Shown one piece after another: positions 8,274 through 16,515 of a stretch of DNA of 64,000 bases. The notes beneath the pieces are model-generated. The model searched no databases and was not told where the DNA came from. It was given only the letters and a program-made list of their open reading frames with translations. This DNA comes from Paraburkholderia sejongensis. Lineage in GTDB: Bacteria > Pseudomonadota > Gammaproteobacteria > Burkholderiales > Burkholderiaceae. Position numbers and translations under genes: made by a program. Each line of letters starts with the position of its first letter. Position 1 is the stretch's first letter. The stretch covers positions 310,001-374,000 of the forward strand of contig NZ_JAJITD010000007.1 in NCBI RefSeq assembly GCF_020880815.1, given 5' to 3'.

Positions 8274-9308
8274 TCACCGCGTCACCGCCGCCGGCCGCCG
8301 CCAGCGATGAAACAGCACCGAGCCGATCCAGCACGCGATGAACGCCGCGACGATCGCATAGCCGAGCGAGCCGAGATGCTCGTTCAGGCTCGCGAGCGCA
8401 TCCCACACGCCGCCGCTCAGGCCGAAACGATCCGACAGCAGCCCGAGCGCCTCGATGCCGCCGATCACGATCGCGACCAGCGCCGACACAAACGTGATGC
8501 TCGCGTTGTAGTAGAGCTTGCGCTTCGGGTCGTCCATCGCCCAGCCGTACGCATGGACCATCAGCACGTTGTCGGTCGAATCGACCAGCGTCATGCCGGC
8601 GGTGAACAGCGCGGGGAACACGAGGATCGAGTAGAGCGGCAAACCGGTGCTCGCCTGCGACGCGGCGATCGCGAGCAGGCCGATCTCGGTTGCGGTGTCG
8701 AAGCCGAGCCCGAACAGCACGCCGATCGGGTACATGTGCCAGCTTTTCGTGACCAGCCGGAACAGCGGCCGCAACGCGCGCGACAGCAGTCCGGCCGGCG
8801 CGAGCGTGTCGGCCGCGGCCACACTGTGCGCGGCCGGGTCGCCGGCGCCATCGCGCTGCGCGTGCCGGTAGCGGCGCCAGACGTCGCGCAGAATCAGGAG
8901 GTTCACGGTCGCGAGCACCAGCAGAAAGCTCGCCGACACCAGCGTGCCGATCGTGCCGCCCACTTCCCTGAAGTTCTCGAAGCGCGCATGCAGCGAATGC
9001 GTGGTCCAGACGATGCCGAGCGTCGCCGCGATCACGATCGACGAATGCCCGAGCGAAAACGCGAGACCGATGCCGAGCGGCCGCTTGCCGGTCTGCATCA
9101 GCTTGCGGGTGACCGCGTCGATTGCCGCGATGTGGTCGGCATCGACCGCGTGACGCAGGCCGAAGCCGTACGCGAGCAGCGCGGTGCCGAGCAGCAGCGG
9201 ATAGTGGCGAAACGCGATCAGCGCCCATAACCAGGCGCCGAGATTGGCGGCGATCAGCACCGCGTAGAGGGTGACGAGGCGAGGGCGCAGCGAGGCGGTG
9301 GGCGTCAT
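8274..9308 (-). CDS. NiCoT-family nickel/cobalt permease (HoxN/HupN/NixA type)
   Basis: This 344-residue membrane protein carries the NiCoT signatures: RHAVDADHI at 52-60 in helix II, the segment GLAFSLGHSSIV, LFGLGFDTATEIGLL and LVDSTDN. The His and Asp residues of the first motif are needed for Ni/Co uptake in characterised members. There are about eight hydrophobic helices. The ATG at 9308 is chosen; an in-frame TTG lies 9 nt upstream. The cupin gene ends 28 bp upstream on the same strand, so the two are probably cotranscribed. No cobalamin riboswitch is visible upstream, so nickel is the simpler guess, but Ni and Co cannot be separated by sequence. Confidence 0.9.
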   Translation of the reverse strand: MTPTASLRPRLVTLYAVLIAANLGAWLWALIAFRHYPLLLGTALLAYGFGLRHAVDADHIAAIDAVTRKLMQTGKRPLGIGLAFSLGHSSIVIAATLGIVWTTHSLHARFENFREVGGTIGTLVSASFLLVLATVNLLILRDVWRRYRHAQRDGAGDPAAHSVAAADTLAPAGLLSRALRPLFRLVTKSWHMYPIGVLFGLGFDTATEIGLLAIAASQASTGLPLYSILVFPALFTAGMTLVDSTDNVLMVHAYGWAMDDPKRKLYYNASITFVSALVAIVIGGIEALGLLSDRFGLSGGVWDALASLNEHLGSLGYAIVAAFIACWIGSVLFHRWRRPAAVTR

Positions 9309-9336
9309 GTGGCGCAATGCGAAGTGAGCGGAGGTG

Positions 9337-9864
9337 TTAGTGATCGTGCGGATGCTTATGGATCGGATCGACCCAGTAGACGGTCTCGGGCTGTTCGACC
9401 GCGTCGATGTTCAGATTGACCACGACCGCTTCGTTGTCGCTGCGCACCAGCACGCATTCGAGCGGATCGTCGGTGCTCGCGTTGATCTCCTGATGCGGCA
9501 CGTACGGCGGCACGAAGATGAAGTCGCCGGGGCCGGCCTCGGCGGTGAATTCCAGATGCTCGCCCCAGCGCATCCGCGCCTGACCGCGCACGACGTAGAT
9601 CACGCTCTCGAGCGCGCCGTGATGATGCGCGCCGGTCTTTGCATTCGGATGGATCGTCACGGTGCCGGCCCAGATTTTCTGCGCGCCGACCCGCGCCGCG
9701 TTGATCGCGGCCGCGCGGTTCATGCCCGGCGTCTGCGCGGTGTTGCTGTCGAGCTGATCGCCGCGGATGACCTTCACGCCGTGCTCGCGCCAGTCGATCT
9801 GCGCGGCGGCTTCGGCTGCCTGATGCTCGTCCCGGTAGTGCGGGTGTTCGTGATCCTGGCTCAT
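9337..9864 (-). CDS. Cupin-domain protein of unknown function
   Basis: This 175-residue soluble protein has a His-rich N-terminus and C-terminus (HEHPHYRDEH and HKHPHDH) and a single cupin barrel in the middle. The metal-binding motif reads GAHHHGALESVIYVV (cupin motif 1) followed by GDFIFVPPYVPHQEIN (motif 2), so the metal ligands look intact. It starts at 9864 with AGGAG about 7 nt upstream. It lies directly upstream of the NiCoT permease. The histidine-rich tails together with this neighbour suggest metal binding or metal-dependent sensing, which is inference; a dioxygenase-like or isomerase role is equally open. Confidence 0.75.
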   Translation of the reverse strand: MSQDHEHPHYRDEHQAAEAAAQIDWREHGVKVIRGDQLDSNTAQTPGMNRAAAINAARVGAQKIWAGTVTIHPNAKTGAHHHGALESVIYVVRGQARMRWGEHLEFTAEAGPGDFIFVPPYVPHQEINASTDDPLECVLVRSDNEAVVVNLNIDAVEQPETVYWVDPIHKHPHDH

Positions 9865-10036
9865 GGTTGTCTCCTGTCCGGCTTCTGTGCCACGCCTGGG
9901 TGCTTGATCGCGGGGATTCGATCGACGGTGCGTCGTGCATCACGACCGGCGCACTGCTGTCCGGCATTCTGGCACGTTCAAAAAACACATGCTGCACCGC
10001 GCGCACAGCCAGGCGGCTCGCATTGGCCGCGCGATG

Positions 10037-10065
10037 AAAAAAGCCCGTTCGCAAGGAACGGGCTT
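10037..10065 (-). terminator. Rho-independent terminator after fusA
   Basis: On the minus strand, AAGCCCGTTC and GAACGGGCTT pair perfectly over 10 bp around a 5-nt loop and are followed by six U residues. It lies about 60 nt past the EF-G stop codon and separates it from the cupin gene. Confidence 0.9.
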
Positions 10066-10122
10066 CGGTTCTCTGCGCGGGCGGCACAATGCTTGCGCCG
10101 CCCACGCCGGATGCTCAGCGCC

Positions 10123-12228
10123 TCACTTCTGCTTCGCGTTGATCACCGCCTCGGCCACGTTGTTCGGCGTTTCCGCGTAGTGCTTGAACTCCATCGAGTA
10201 GGTCGCGCGGCCCTGGGTGGCCGAGCGCAGCGAGGTCGAATAGCCGAACATCTCGGCGAGCGGCACTTCGGCGCGCACCAGCTTGCCGCCGCCGCCGGCG
10301 ATGTCTTCCATCCCCTGCACCATCCCGCGACGGCTCGACAGATCGCCCATCACGTTGCCCATGAAGTCCTCGGGCGTTTCCACCTCGACCGCCATCATCG
10401 GTTCGAGCAGCACCGGTTTGGCCTTGCGCATCGCTTCCTTGAACGCCATCGAGCCGGCCATGCGAAACGCGTTTTCGTTCGAGTCGACGTCGTGGTACGA
10501 ACCGAAGGTCAGCGTCACCTTCACGTCGACGACCGGATAGCCGGCCAGCACGCCGGCCTTCAGCGTTTCCTGGATGCCCTTGTCGACCGCCGGGATGAAT
10601 TCGCGCGGAATCACGCCGCCCTTGATCGCATCGACAAATTCGTAGCCTTTACCTTGTGCGGACGGCTCCAGCGTGATCACCGCGTGACCGTACTGGCCGC
10701 GCCCGCCCGATTGCTTGACGAACTTGCCTTCGACGTCCTCGACCTTGTTGCGCACCGTCTCGCGATACGCGACCTGCGGCTTGCCGACGGTCGCCTCGAC
10801 GCCGAACTCGCGCTTCATCCGGTCGACCAGAATTTCCAGGTGCAGCTCGCCCATCCCGGAGATGATCGTCTGGCCGGATTCCTCGTCGGTCTGCACGCGG
10901 AACGACGGGTCTTCCTGCGCCAGACGGTTCAGCGCGATGCCCATCTTTTCCTGGTCGGCCTTGGTCTTCGGCTCGACCGCCTGCGAGATCACCGGGTCCG
11001 GGAAGATCATCTTTTCGAGGATGATCACGTGGTTGGGATCGCAGAGCGTATCGCCGGTGGTCGCTTCCTTCAGGCCGACCGCGGCGGCGATGTCGCCGGC
11101 ATACACCTCCTTGATTTCCTTGCGCTCGTTCGCGTGCATCTGCAGGATGCGGCCCAGACGCTCCTTCTTCTCCTTGATCGCGTTGTAGACCGTGTCGCCC
11201 GAATTGACGACGCCCGAGTACACGCGGAAGAAGATCAGCTGGCCGACGAACGGGTCGGTCATGATCTTGAACGCGAGCGCCGAGAACGGATCGTCGTCGT
11301 TCGGATGACGCTCGATCTCCTTGTCGTGCTCGTCGTGGCCGGTGATCGCGGGCACGTCGACCGGCGACGGCAGATAGTCGATCACCGCGTCGAGCATCGC
11401 CTGCACGCCCTTGTTCTTGAACGCGCTGCCGCACAGCATCGGCACGATTTCATTGGCGACCGTGCGCGCGCGAATCCCGTGCTTGATTTCCTCTTCGCTC
11501 AGCGGCTCGCCGCCGAGGTACTTTTCGAGCAGCTGTTCGTTCGCTTCGGCCGCGGCCTCGACCATCTTGTCGTGCCATTCCTTCGCGGTCGCCGCAAGTT
11601 CGGCCGGAATATCGCGGTACTCGAACTTGATCCCCTGGCTCGCGTCGTCCCAGAAGATCGCCTTCATCTTCACGAGATCGACCACGCCCTGGAAGTGCTC
11701 TTCGGCGCCGATCGGAATCTGGATCGGTACCGCGACGCCCTTCAGGCGATCGCCGATCTGCCGCTGCACGCGGAAGAAGTCCGCGCCGACCCGGTCCATC
11801 TTGTTGACGAACGCGATGCGCGGCACCTTGTACTTGTTCGCCTGGCGCCACACCGTTTCCGATTGCGGCTGCACGCCGCCGACCGAGTCGTAGACCATGC
11901 AGGCGCCGTCGAGCACGCGCATCGAGCGCTCGACTTCGATCGTGAAGTCGACGTGCCCGGGGGTGTCGATGATGTTGATCCGGTGCTCCGGATAATTGCC
12001 GGCCATCCCTTTCCAGAACGCGGTGGTGGCCGCCGACGTGATCGTGATGCCGCGCTCCTGCTCCTGTTCCATCCAGTCCATCGTCGCCGCACCGTCGTGA
12101 ACCTCGCCGATCTTGTGGGTCACGCCGGTGTAGAACAGGATGCGTTCAGTGGTGGTGGTTTTGCCGGCATCGATGTGAGCGCTGATGCCGATATTCCGGT
12201 AGCGCTCGATGGGAGTCTTGCGGGGCAC
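10123..12228 (-). CDS. fusA: Elongation factor G
   Basis: This 701-residue GTPase drives translocation and, with RRF, ribosome recycling. The G1 motif AHIDAGKTTTTE, G3 DTPGHVDF and G4 NKMD are intact, as are the domain II and IV segments. A GTG start at 12228 is chosen because AAGGAGG sits 5 nt upstream and the protein then begins with PRKTPIERYRNIG, matching EF-G. The frame stays open 40 codons further upstream but without a binding site. The neighbours are not rpsL, rpsG or tuf, so this is a copy outside the str operon. Burkholderiaceae are known to carry two fusA genes, and this is probably the second one. It is transcribed alone and ends at a strong terminator. Confidence 0.96.
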   Translation of the reverse strand: MPRKTPIERYRNIGISAHIDAGKTTTTERILFYTGVTHKIGEVHDGAATMDWMEQEQERGITITSAATTAFWKGMAGNYPEHRINIIDTPGHVDFTIEVERSMRVLDGACMVYDSVGGVQPQSETVWRQANKYKVPRIAFVNKMDRVGADFFRVQRQIGDRLKGVAVPIQIPIGAEEHFQGVVDLVKMKAIFWDDASQGIKFEYRDIPAELAATAKEWHDKMVEAAAEANEQLLEKYLGGEPLSEEEIKHGIRARTVANEIVPMLCGSAFKNKGVQAMLDAVIDYLPSPVDVPAITGHDEHDKEIERHPNDDDPFSALAFKIMTDPFVGQLIFFRVYSGVVNSGDTVYNAIKEKKERLGRILQMHANERKEIKEVYAGDIAAAVGLKEATTGDTLCDPNHVIILEKMIFPDPVISQAVEPKTKADQEKMGIALNRLAQEDPSFRVQTDEESGQTIISGMGELHLEILVDRMKREFGVEATVGKPQVAYRETVRNKVEDVEGKFVKQSGGRGQYGHAVITLEPSAQGKGYEFVDAIKGGVIPREFIPAVDKGIQETLKAGVLAGYPVVDVKVTLTFGSYHDVDSNENAFRMAGSMAFKEAMRKAKPVLLEPMMAVEVETPEDFMGNVMGDLSSRRGMVQGMEDIAGGGGKLVRAEVPLAEMFGYSTSLRSATQGRATYSMEFKHYAETPNNVAEAVINAKQK

Positions 12229-12397
12229 GTGAACCTCCTTGGAATGGCGCGCCTGAAACGCATGCCGGGCGACCGCGTGGGCCGCCCGGGGAGTGGGGTG
12301 CTGCTTTTTCGAGATTACAAGGATAGCGCGTCGGTTGGTCTTTTGCATGAATCCTGCCAGCCGGCGGCGAGGCCGCTCGCGCGGGGCTCGGCGGACG

Positions 12398-12431
12398 AAA
12401 AAAAACCGGCGCCCCCGGGAAGGGGCGCCGG
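12398..12431 (-). terminator. Rho-independent terminator after the DUF192 gene
   Basis: A 10-bp perfect stem (CCGGCGCCCC with GGGGCGCCGG) with a 6-nt loop is followed by eight U residues on the minus strand, 63 nt past the stop of the DUF192 gene. It insulates fusA. Confidence 0.9.
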
Positions 12432-12493
12432 CATTTCTCGCGGCGGCAACGCGCTGGAGCGGCGCCGCGCCGCGTGCCTCTGCAAGCGTTTTA

Positions 12494-13009
12494 TTACTGT
12501 GTCACGCCCGGCACCGGCGGCAGACCCTTGATCTGCATGCCCGGCTTGATGCCTTTGGACGCGAACCAGCCCTTGTTCATCTCCAGCGCGAACACGCCGT
12601 TGTGAGTCGGGCAGTGGTTGTCGGTGGTCTCGGCCTGCATCTCGGCGATGTCGGTGATCGTGCCGTCCGCGCGGATGAACGCGATCGACAGCGGGATCAG
12701 CGTGTTCTTCATCCAGAAGCAGTGACCGGCGTTTTCGTTGAACACGAACAGCATGCCTTCGTTCGGCGCGAGCTGCGTGCGATACATCAAGCCCTGTTCG
12801 CGGTCCGCGTCGTTGGCGGCGACGGCCGCGTCGATCACGTACATGCCGGCGGTCAGCTTCACGCGCGGGAAGTCGCCCGGCTGCTTCGCGCCCGGCGGCA
12901 TCTGCTGCGCGTGAGCGGGAACGGTGGTGGCGGCGAACGAGAGTGCCGCGAGCGGCAGGGCAACGGCAATGGCCAGACGCGCCATCGACGAGCGCAGGGA
13001 AAATCGCAC
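12494..13009 (-). CDS. DUF192-family exported protein
   Basis: The 171-residue protein starts at a GTG at 13009, chosen because AAGGAG lies 7 nt upstream and because a clean signal peptide follows (MARLAIAVALPLAALSFA, then AHA). The mature domain has the DUF192 pattern: REQGLMYR, GMLFVF, CFWMKNTLIPLSIAFI, and an ending in ALEMNKGWF with GIKPGM. The family is small, periplasmic and of unknown function. Its fold is a compact beta structure, and in some organisms it neighbours transport or stress genes. It forms a single-gene unit between two terminators. Confidence 0.85.
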   Translation of the reverse strand: MRFSLRSSMARLAIAVALPLAALSFAATTVPAHAQQMPPGAKQPGDFPRVKLTAGMYVIDAAVAANDADREQGLMYRTQLAPNEGMLFVFNENAGHCFWMKNTLIPLSIAFIRADGTITDIAEMQAETTDNHCPTHNGVFALEMNKGWFASKGIKPGMQIKGLPPVPGVTQ

Positions 13010-13060
13010 GGCAAGACTCCTTGCTGAAATTGACTCGCGCATGTTACGCGAGCGCGCCAA

Positions 13061-13097
13061 AAACAAAAAGGCAGATCGCCTTGCGGTGATCTGCCTT
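13061..13097 (-). terminator. Rho-independent terminator after the small Lys/His-rich gene
   Basis: AAGGCAGATC with its complement forms a stem of about 13 bp around a TTGC loop (one wobble pair), followed on the minus strand by TTTTTGTTT. It lies 56 nt past the stop of the 65-residue gene and overlaps the 5' region of the DUF192 gene. Confidence 0.85.
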
Positions 13098-13152
13098 ACA
13101 ACGCCGTAAGAACGGCAGTGAAGCTGTTCTTGACTGCGTCTTTACAAGCAAC

Positions 13153-13350
13153 TTACTCCGAAGCTGCCGAAGCTGCTTCTGCAGCTGCTGCCTTCTTGTG
13201 CGACTTCTTGTGAGCGTGGTGCTTGGTGGTCTTCTTTGCCGACGAAGCTGCTGCTGCCGGAGCTGCCGAAGCTGCTTCCGGTGCCGATGCTTGTGCGAAT
13301 GCTGCCGTTGCGAAGAGGCCAGCGACCAGAGCGGCGATCAGTTTGTTCAT
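13153..13350 (-). CDS. Small exported Ala/Lys/His-rich protein, acid-shock (Asr)-like
   Basis: This 65-residue protein has a textbook signal peptide (MNKLIAALVAGLFATAAFAQ), an Ala/Ser/Pro-rich spacer, a basic block TTKHHAHKKSHKKA and an Ala/Glu tail. GAGGA sits 7 nt before the ATG. Composition and order resemble the acid shock protein Asr of enterobacteria, which has a signal peptide followed by KKHHK-type repeats, but the similarity is compositional and may be convergent. It is a monocistronic gene with its own terminator. Lysine and histidine runs could buffer protons or bind anions or metals in the periplasm. Confidence 0.7.
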   Translation of the reverse strand: MNKLIAALVAGLFATAAFAQASAPEAASAAPAAAASSAKKTTKHHAHKKSHKKAAAAEAASAASE

Positions 13351-13722
13351 TGTGTGAATCCTCAGCTTGAGTTAATTAACCAAATGACCCGGCATATGTA
13401 GAGTCATGTCGGTAAACGTGCCATCCACCTTTCGGTTGACAGCCGCATCGAACAATTTTTTCGACGCGTCTGCTAGCGTTCGGACTTTCGTATTCGCCCA
13501 CGTACGGCGGCTTATGCAAAGGTCTTTAATGCTCAATGCCGGATAGCTTCTGCGGCATCTGCGTCGAATAACGCGTGGGGTTGCGCGGCGGTTGACGCGA
13601 ATTTTTCAGAAATTTTTGGCGCGCGCAAATGCGTGCAAATACAACGGCCTGGCGCACTCGTCAGCGCGCGCGAAATGCATTTTGAGCGGGGACGTACCGC
13701 ACATTTGCAACGTCTCGTATCT
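13351..13722. other. Intergenic region, promoter side of the small exported protein
   Basis: This 372-bp gap is less GC-rich than its surroundings and contains AT-rich patches, including two copies of AATTTTT(C/G) near 13601-13619. It carries the upstream region of the Asr-like gene on the minus strand and the 3' side of the pseudouridine synthase gene. I see no convincing gene. No -35/-10 pair is clear enough to call. Confidence 0.5.
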
Positions 13723-14292
13723 TCACTTGACACCGTCCCACGGTGCGTTCGCGCGCAATTCGATGCTCTCGCCGGGCTGCAAGCCAAGTGAAAAAATGTC
13801 AAGCGCACCGATGCCGACGCGCACCAGACGCAGCGTCGGAAAACCGACCGCAGCCGTCATGCGGCGCACCTGACGGTTCTTGCCTTCGGTGATCGACAAC
13901 TCGATCCACGTGGTTGGAATCGCCGCGCGAAAACGGATCGGCGGCGTGCGAGTCCACAGCGCTGGTGAAGGCTCGACGTAAGTCGCGCGACACGGCCGTG
14001 TCACGTAATCGCCGAGATCGACACCGCGCGCGAGTTTCTGCAACGCGGCGGCATCGACGGCGCCTTCGACTTGCGCCCAGTAGCGTTTGACGAGTTTGTG
14101 GCGCGGCTCGGCGATACGGGCCTGCAACGCGCCGTCGTCGGTGAGCAGCAGCAGGCCTTCGCTATCGGAATCGAGCCGGCCGGCCGGATAGACGCCCGGC
14201 ACCTTGACCCAGTCGGCGAGCGACGCGCGCGTCTCATGCGGCGAGAATTGACAGATGGTGCCGAACGGCTTGTTCAGGGCGAGAAGGCGCAT
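13723..14292 (-). CDS. rluE: 23S rRNA pseudouridine synthase, RluE-like (RsuA family)
   Basis: This 189-residue protein modifies a uridine in 23S rRNA if it is RluE (position 2457 in Escherichia coli numbering). The RsuA/RluB/E/F catalytic segment reads PAGRLDSDSEGLLLLTDDG, with the catalytic Asp in RLD. The closing KNRQVRRMTAAVGFPTLRLVR motif is also present. There is no S4 domain, and it begins almost directly with LLALNKPFGTICQFS, which fits RluE rather than RsuA or RluB. The ATG at 14292 is chosen; a GTG 18 nt upstream is possible, and neither has a good binding site. It is divergent from icd. Confidence 0.85.
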   Translation of the reverse strand: MRLLALNKPFGTICQFSPHETRASLADWVKVPGVYPAGRLDSDSEGLLLLTDDGALQARIAEPRHKLVKRYWAQVEGAVDAAALQKLARGVDLGDYVTRPCRATYVEPSPALWTRTPPIRFRAAIPTTWIELSITEGKNRQVRRMTAAVGFPTLRLVRVGIGALDIFSLGLQPGESIELRANAPWDGVK

Positions 14293-14685
14293 AGCGAAGA
14301 GGGTCGGCACAGAGAGGGAGGGCGCGCACGAGGCGGCCGCGTGGTGATCGAGCTGCGCGGGCAGCCGCCGGCAAAACTGTCACGCACTGTGTCGTGACGA
14401 GCCAGTGACGGCAAACGGCGACTTCGCGCGAGATCGGTCCATCGATGGATGGCGCGATGATAATGCATAAATCGGGATGACGATTCTTGTATCTTATAGA
14501 GGAGCGCGGCACGATCGGGTCTTCGTCCATGTTGGGAAAACCCCGAGCCGCGGGGCGTCGGGACGCGCGCAGGGCGTGGGCTAGAATACGGCCAGGCCGC
14601 TCGCGGGCGTTCGGCAGTGCGCGGCGAGAGGCATCGCTTGCGCAGTCTTCCATCAGCTTTTGCACCGTTTTCACTGGAGTCGATC
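14293..14685. other. Divergent intergenic region between rluE and icd
   Basis: The 393-bp gap must carry both promoters. TAGAAT at 14582-14587, about 100 nt before the icd ATG, is a candidate -10 element, but the sequence 17 bp further upstream is a poor -35. A short GC hairpin (CCCCG...CGGGG, 14541-14555) lies in the middle. I see no additional gene. Confidence 0.4.
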
Positions 14686-15942
14686 ATGCCGTATCAGCAC
14701 ATCAAGGTTCCGACCGGTGGCGACAAGATCACCGTCAACGCCGATTTCTCGCTCAATGTTTCGGACCAGCCGATCATCCCGTACATCGAGGGCGACGGCA
14801 CCGGTGTGGACATTACGCCGGTCATGATCAAGGTCGTCGATGCGGCGGTCGAAAAAGCCTATGCGGGCAAGAAGAAGATTCACTGGATGGAAATCTTCGC
14901 GGGCGAGAAAGCGACCCGCGTGTACGGCCCGGACGTGTGGCTGCCGGAAGAGACGCTGGAAGTGGTGAAGGAATACGTGGTGTCGATCAAGGGGCCGCTC
15001 ACCACGCCGGTCGGCGGCGGGATCCGTTCGCTGAACGTCGCGCTGCGCCAGGAACTCGACCTCTACGTGTGCCTGCGGCCGGTCCAGTATTTCAAGGGCG
15101 TGCCCTCGCCGGTGCGCGAGCCGGAAAAGACCAACATGGTGATCTTCCGCGAGAACTCCGAAGACATCTATGCGGGCATCGAATGGCCGGCCGGGTCCGA
15201 GCAGGCGAAGAAGATCATCCAGTTCCTGCGTGAAGAGATGGGCGTGAAGAAGATTCGCTTCCCGGACAGCTCGGGCATCGGCGTCAAGCCGGTCTCGCGC
15301 GAGGGCACCGAGCGGCTGGTACGCAAGGCGATCCAGTACGCGATCGACAACGATCGCCGCTCGGTCACACTGGTGCACAAAGGCAACATCATGAAGTTCA
15401 CCGAAGGCGCATTCCGCGACTTCGGCTACGGCCTCGCGCAGAAGGAATTCAACGCGGAGCTGATCGACGGCGGTCCGTGGATGAAAGTCAGGAATCCGAA
15501 GACGGGCAGCGACATCGTCATCAAGGACGTGATCGCCGACGCGTTCCTGCAGCAGATCCTGCTGCGCCCGGCCGAATACGACGTGATCGCGACGCTGAAC
15601 CTGAACGGCGACTACATCTCGGACGCGCTGGCCGCGCAGGTCGGCGGCATCGGCATCGCGCCGGGGGCGAACCTGTCGGATTCGGTTGCGATGTTCGAGG
15701 CGACCCACGGGACTGCGCCGAAATACGCGGGCAAGGACTATGTGAACCCGGGTTCGGAAATCCTCTCGGCCGAAATGATGCTGCGCCACCTCGGCTGGTT
15801 CGAGGCGGCGGACCTAATCATTAGTTCGATGGAAAAATCGATCCTGCAAAAACGCGTGACTTACGATTTCGCCCGTTTGATGGAAGGGGCGACCCAGGTA
15901 TCGTGTTCAGCATTTGGGCGAGTAATGATCGAGAATATGTAA
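14686..15942 (+). CDS. icd: NADP-dependent isocitrate dehydrogenase
   Basis: This 418-residue TCA-cycle enzyme converts isocitrate to 2-oxoglutarate and CO2 with reduction of NADP. The length equals that of typical bacterial Icd. The substrate-site segment GGGIRSLNVALRQ contains the serine that is phosphorylated by AceK in enterobacteria. FRENSEDIYAGIEW, HKGNIMKFTEGAFRDF, LNLNGDYISDALAAQVGGIG and FEATHGTAPKYAG are also present. TGGAG lies 8 nt before the ATG at 14686. The gene is monocistronic, with a strong terminator 31 nt past the stop. Confidence 0.97.
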   Translation: MPYQHIKVPTGGDKITVNADFSLNVSDQPIIPYIEGDGTGVDITPVMIKVVDAAVEKAYAGKKKIHWMEIFAGEKATRVYGPDVWLPEETLEVVKEYVVSIKGPLTTPVGGGIRSLNVALRQELDLYVCLRPVQYFKGVPSPVREPEKTNMVIFRENSEDIYAGIEWPAGSEQAKKIIQFLREEMGVKKIRFPDSSGIGVKPVSREGTERLVRKAIQYAIDNDRRSVTLVHKGNIMKFTEGAFRDFGYGLAQKEFNAELIDGGPWMKVRNPKTGSDIVIKDVIADAFLQQILLRPAEYDVIATLNLNGDYISDALAAQVGGIGIAPGANLSDSVAMFEATHGTAPKYAGKDYVNPGSEILSAEMMLRHLGWFEAADLIISSMEKSILQKRVTYDFARLMEGATQVSCSAFGRVMIENM

Positions 15943-15972
15943 ATGATGCGCTGCGATTATGCGGCGCACATT

Positions 15973-16010
15973 AATACCCCGGCGCCGGAAGGCGGCCGGG
16001 GTATTTTTTT
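15973..16010 (+). terminator. Rho-independent terminator after icd
   Basis: AATACCCCGGC pairs with GCCGGGGTATT around a GC-rich loop and is followed by a run of T residues ending at 16010 on the plus strand. Confidence 0.9.
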
Positions 16011-16069
16011 AGCGGTAGTCCCGGCGCGTATTTACGGCCGAAAGATCCGCATTGCAAAAAGCCGGCCGC

Positions 16070-16104
16070 AAAAAAGAAAACCCGGCATAAAGCCGGGTTT
16101 TCCA
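16070..16104 (-). terminator. Rho-independent terminator after the csp gene
   Basis: AAAACCCGGC and GCCGGGTTTT form a 10-bp stem with a 5-nt loop, followed on the minus strand by TTTTCTTTTTT-type sequence. It lies about 37 nt past the csp stop and is back to back with the icd terminator. Confidence 0.9.
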
Positions 16105-16140
16105 AAGACGGATAACAACCCGCCTCAGAACGAAGCCGCT

Positions 16141-16347
16141 TCAGGCGGGTGCCTGAATGTTCGATGCCTGTTTGCCTTTCGGGCCTTGCACGACCTCGAA
16201 AGTCACCTTCTGGCCTTCCTTGAGGGTTTTGAACCCGTTCATCTGGATTGCCGAGAAGTGCGCAAACAGATCCTCACCGCCTTCGTCAGGCGTGATGAAT
16301 CCGAAACCTTTGGCGTCGTTAAACCATTTGACCGTACCAGTTGCCAT
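16141..16347 (-). CDS. Cold-shock domain protein (CspA/CspD family)
   Basis: This 68-residue single OB-fold nucleic-acid chaperone has RNP1 KGFGFI and RNP2-type DLFAHFSAI motifs, preceded by MATGTVKWFND. AGGGGAAG is the binding site, about 7 nt before the ATG at 16347. A good sigma70 promoter lies about 140 bp upstream, giving an mRNA leader of roughly 130 nt, as in cold-induced csp genes. The gene is divergent from clpS-clpA, the position held by cspD in Escherichia coli. Sequence alone cannot tell cold-induced from stationary-phase paralogues. Confidence 0.93.
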   Translation of the reverse strand: MATGTVKWFNDAKGFGFITPDEGGEDLFAHFSAIQMNGFKTLKEGQKVTFEVVQGPKGKQASNIQAPA

Positions 16348-16486
16348 TTCCAACTTCCCCTGTAACTCATGTCACTACCACGAGCCCTCGAAAAGCCACG
16401 ACTACACAAGGCAGTCGCTTCCTCCTCACAAGCTCACCATCGGCATTTTTTCGAAATTATTGCTTGGTGAAAAAAGTGCCAGCTTG

Positions 16487-16515
16487 ATTGTTGAGGCTCT
16501 TTATTCGAGTGTCAA
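16487..16515 (-). promoter_or_regulatory. Sigma70 promoter of the csp gene
   Basis: On the minus strand, TTGACA (16510-16515) is followed after exactly 17 nt by AACAAT (16487-16492), a consensus -35 with a 4/6 -10. The predicted transcription start near 16480 gives a leader of about 130 nt. Confidence 0.7.

Noticed and set aside
9865..10036. Cobalamin riboswitch upstream of the cupin-NiCoT genes
   Set aside because: No B12-box-like sequence was found in the 172 bp upstream.
9334..12531. A 1065-codon open frame on the plus strand across the cupin and EF-G genes
   Set aside because: It is antisense to fusA and the cupin gene, has Arg/His/Asp-rich composition without motifs, and results from the GC-rich codon bias of the genes on the other strand.
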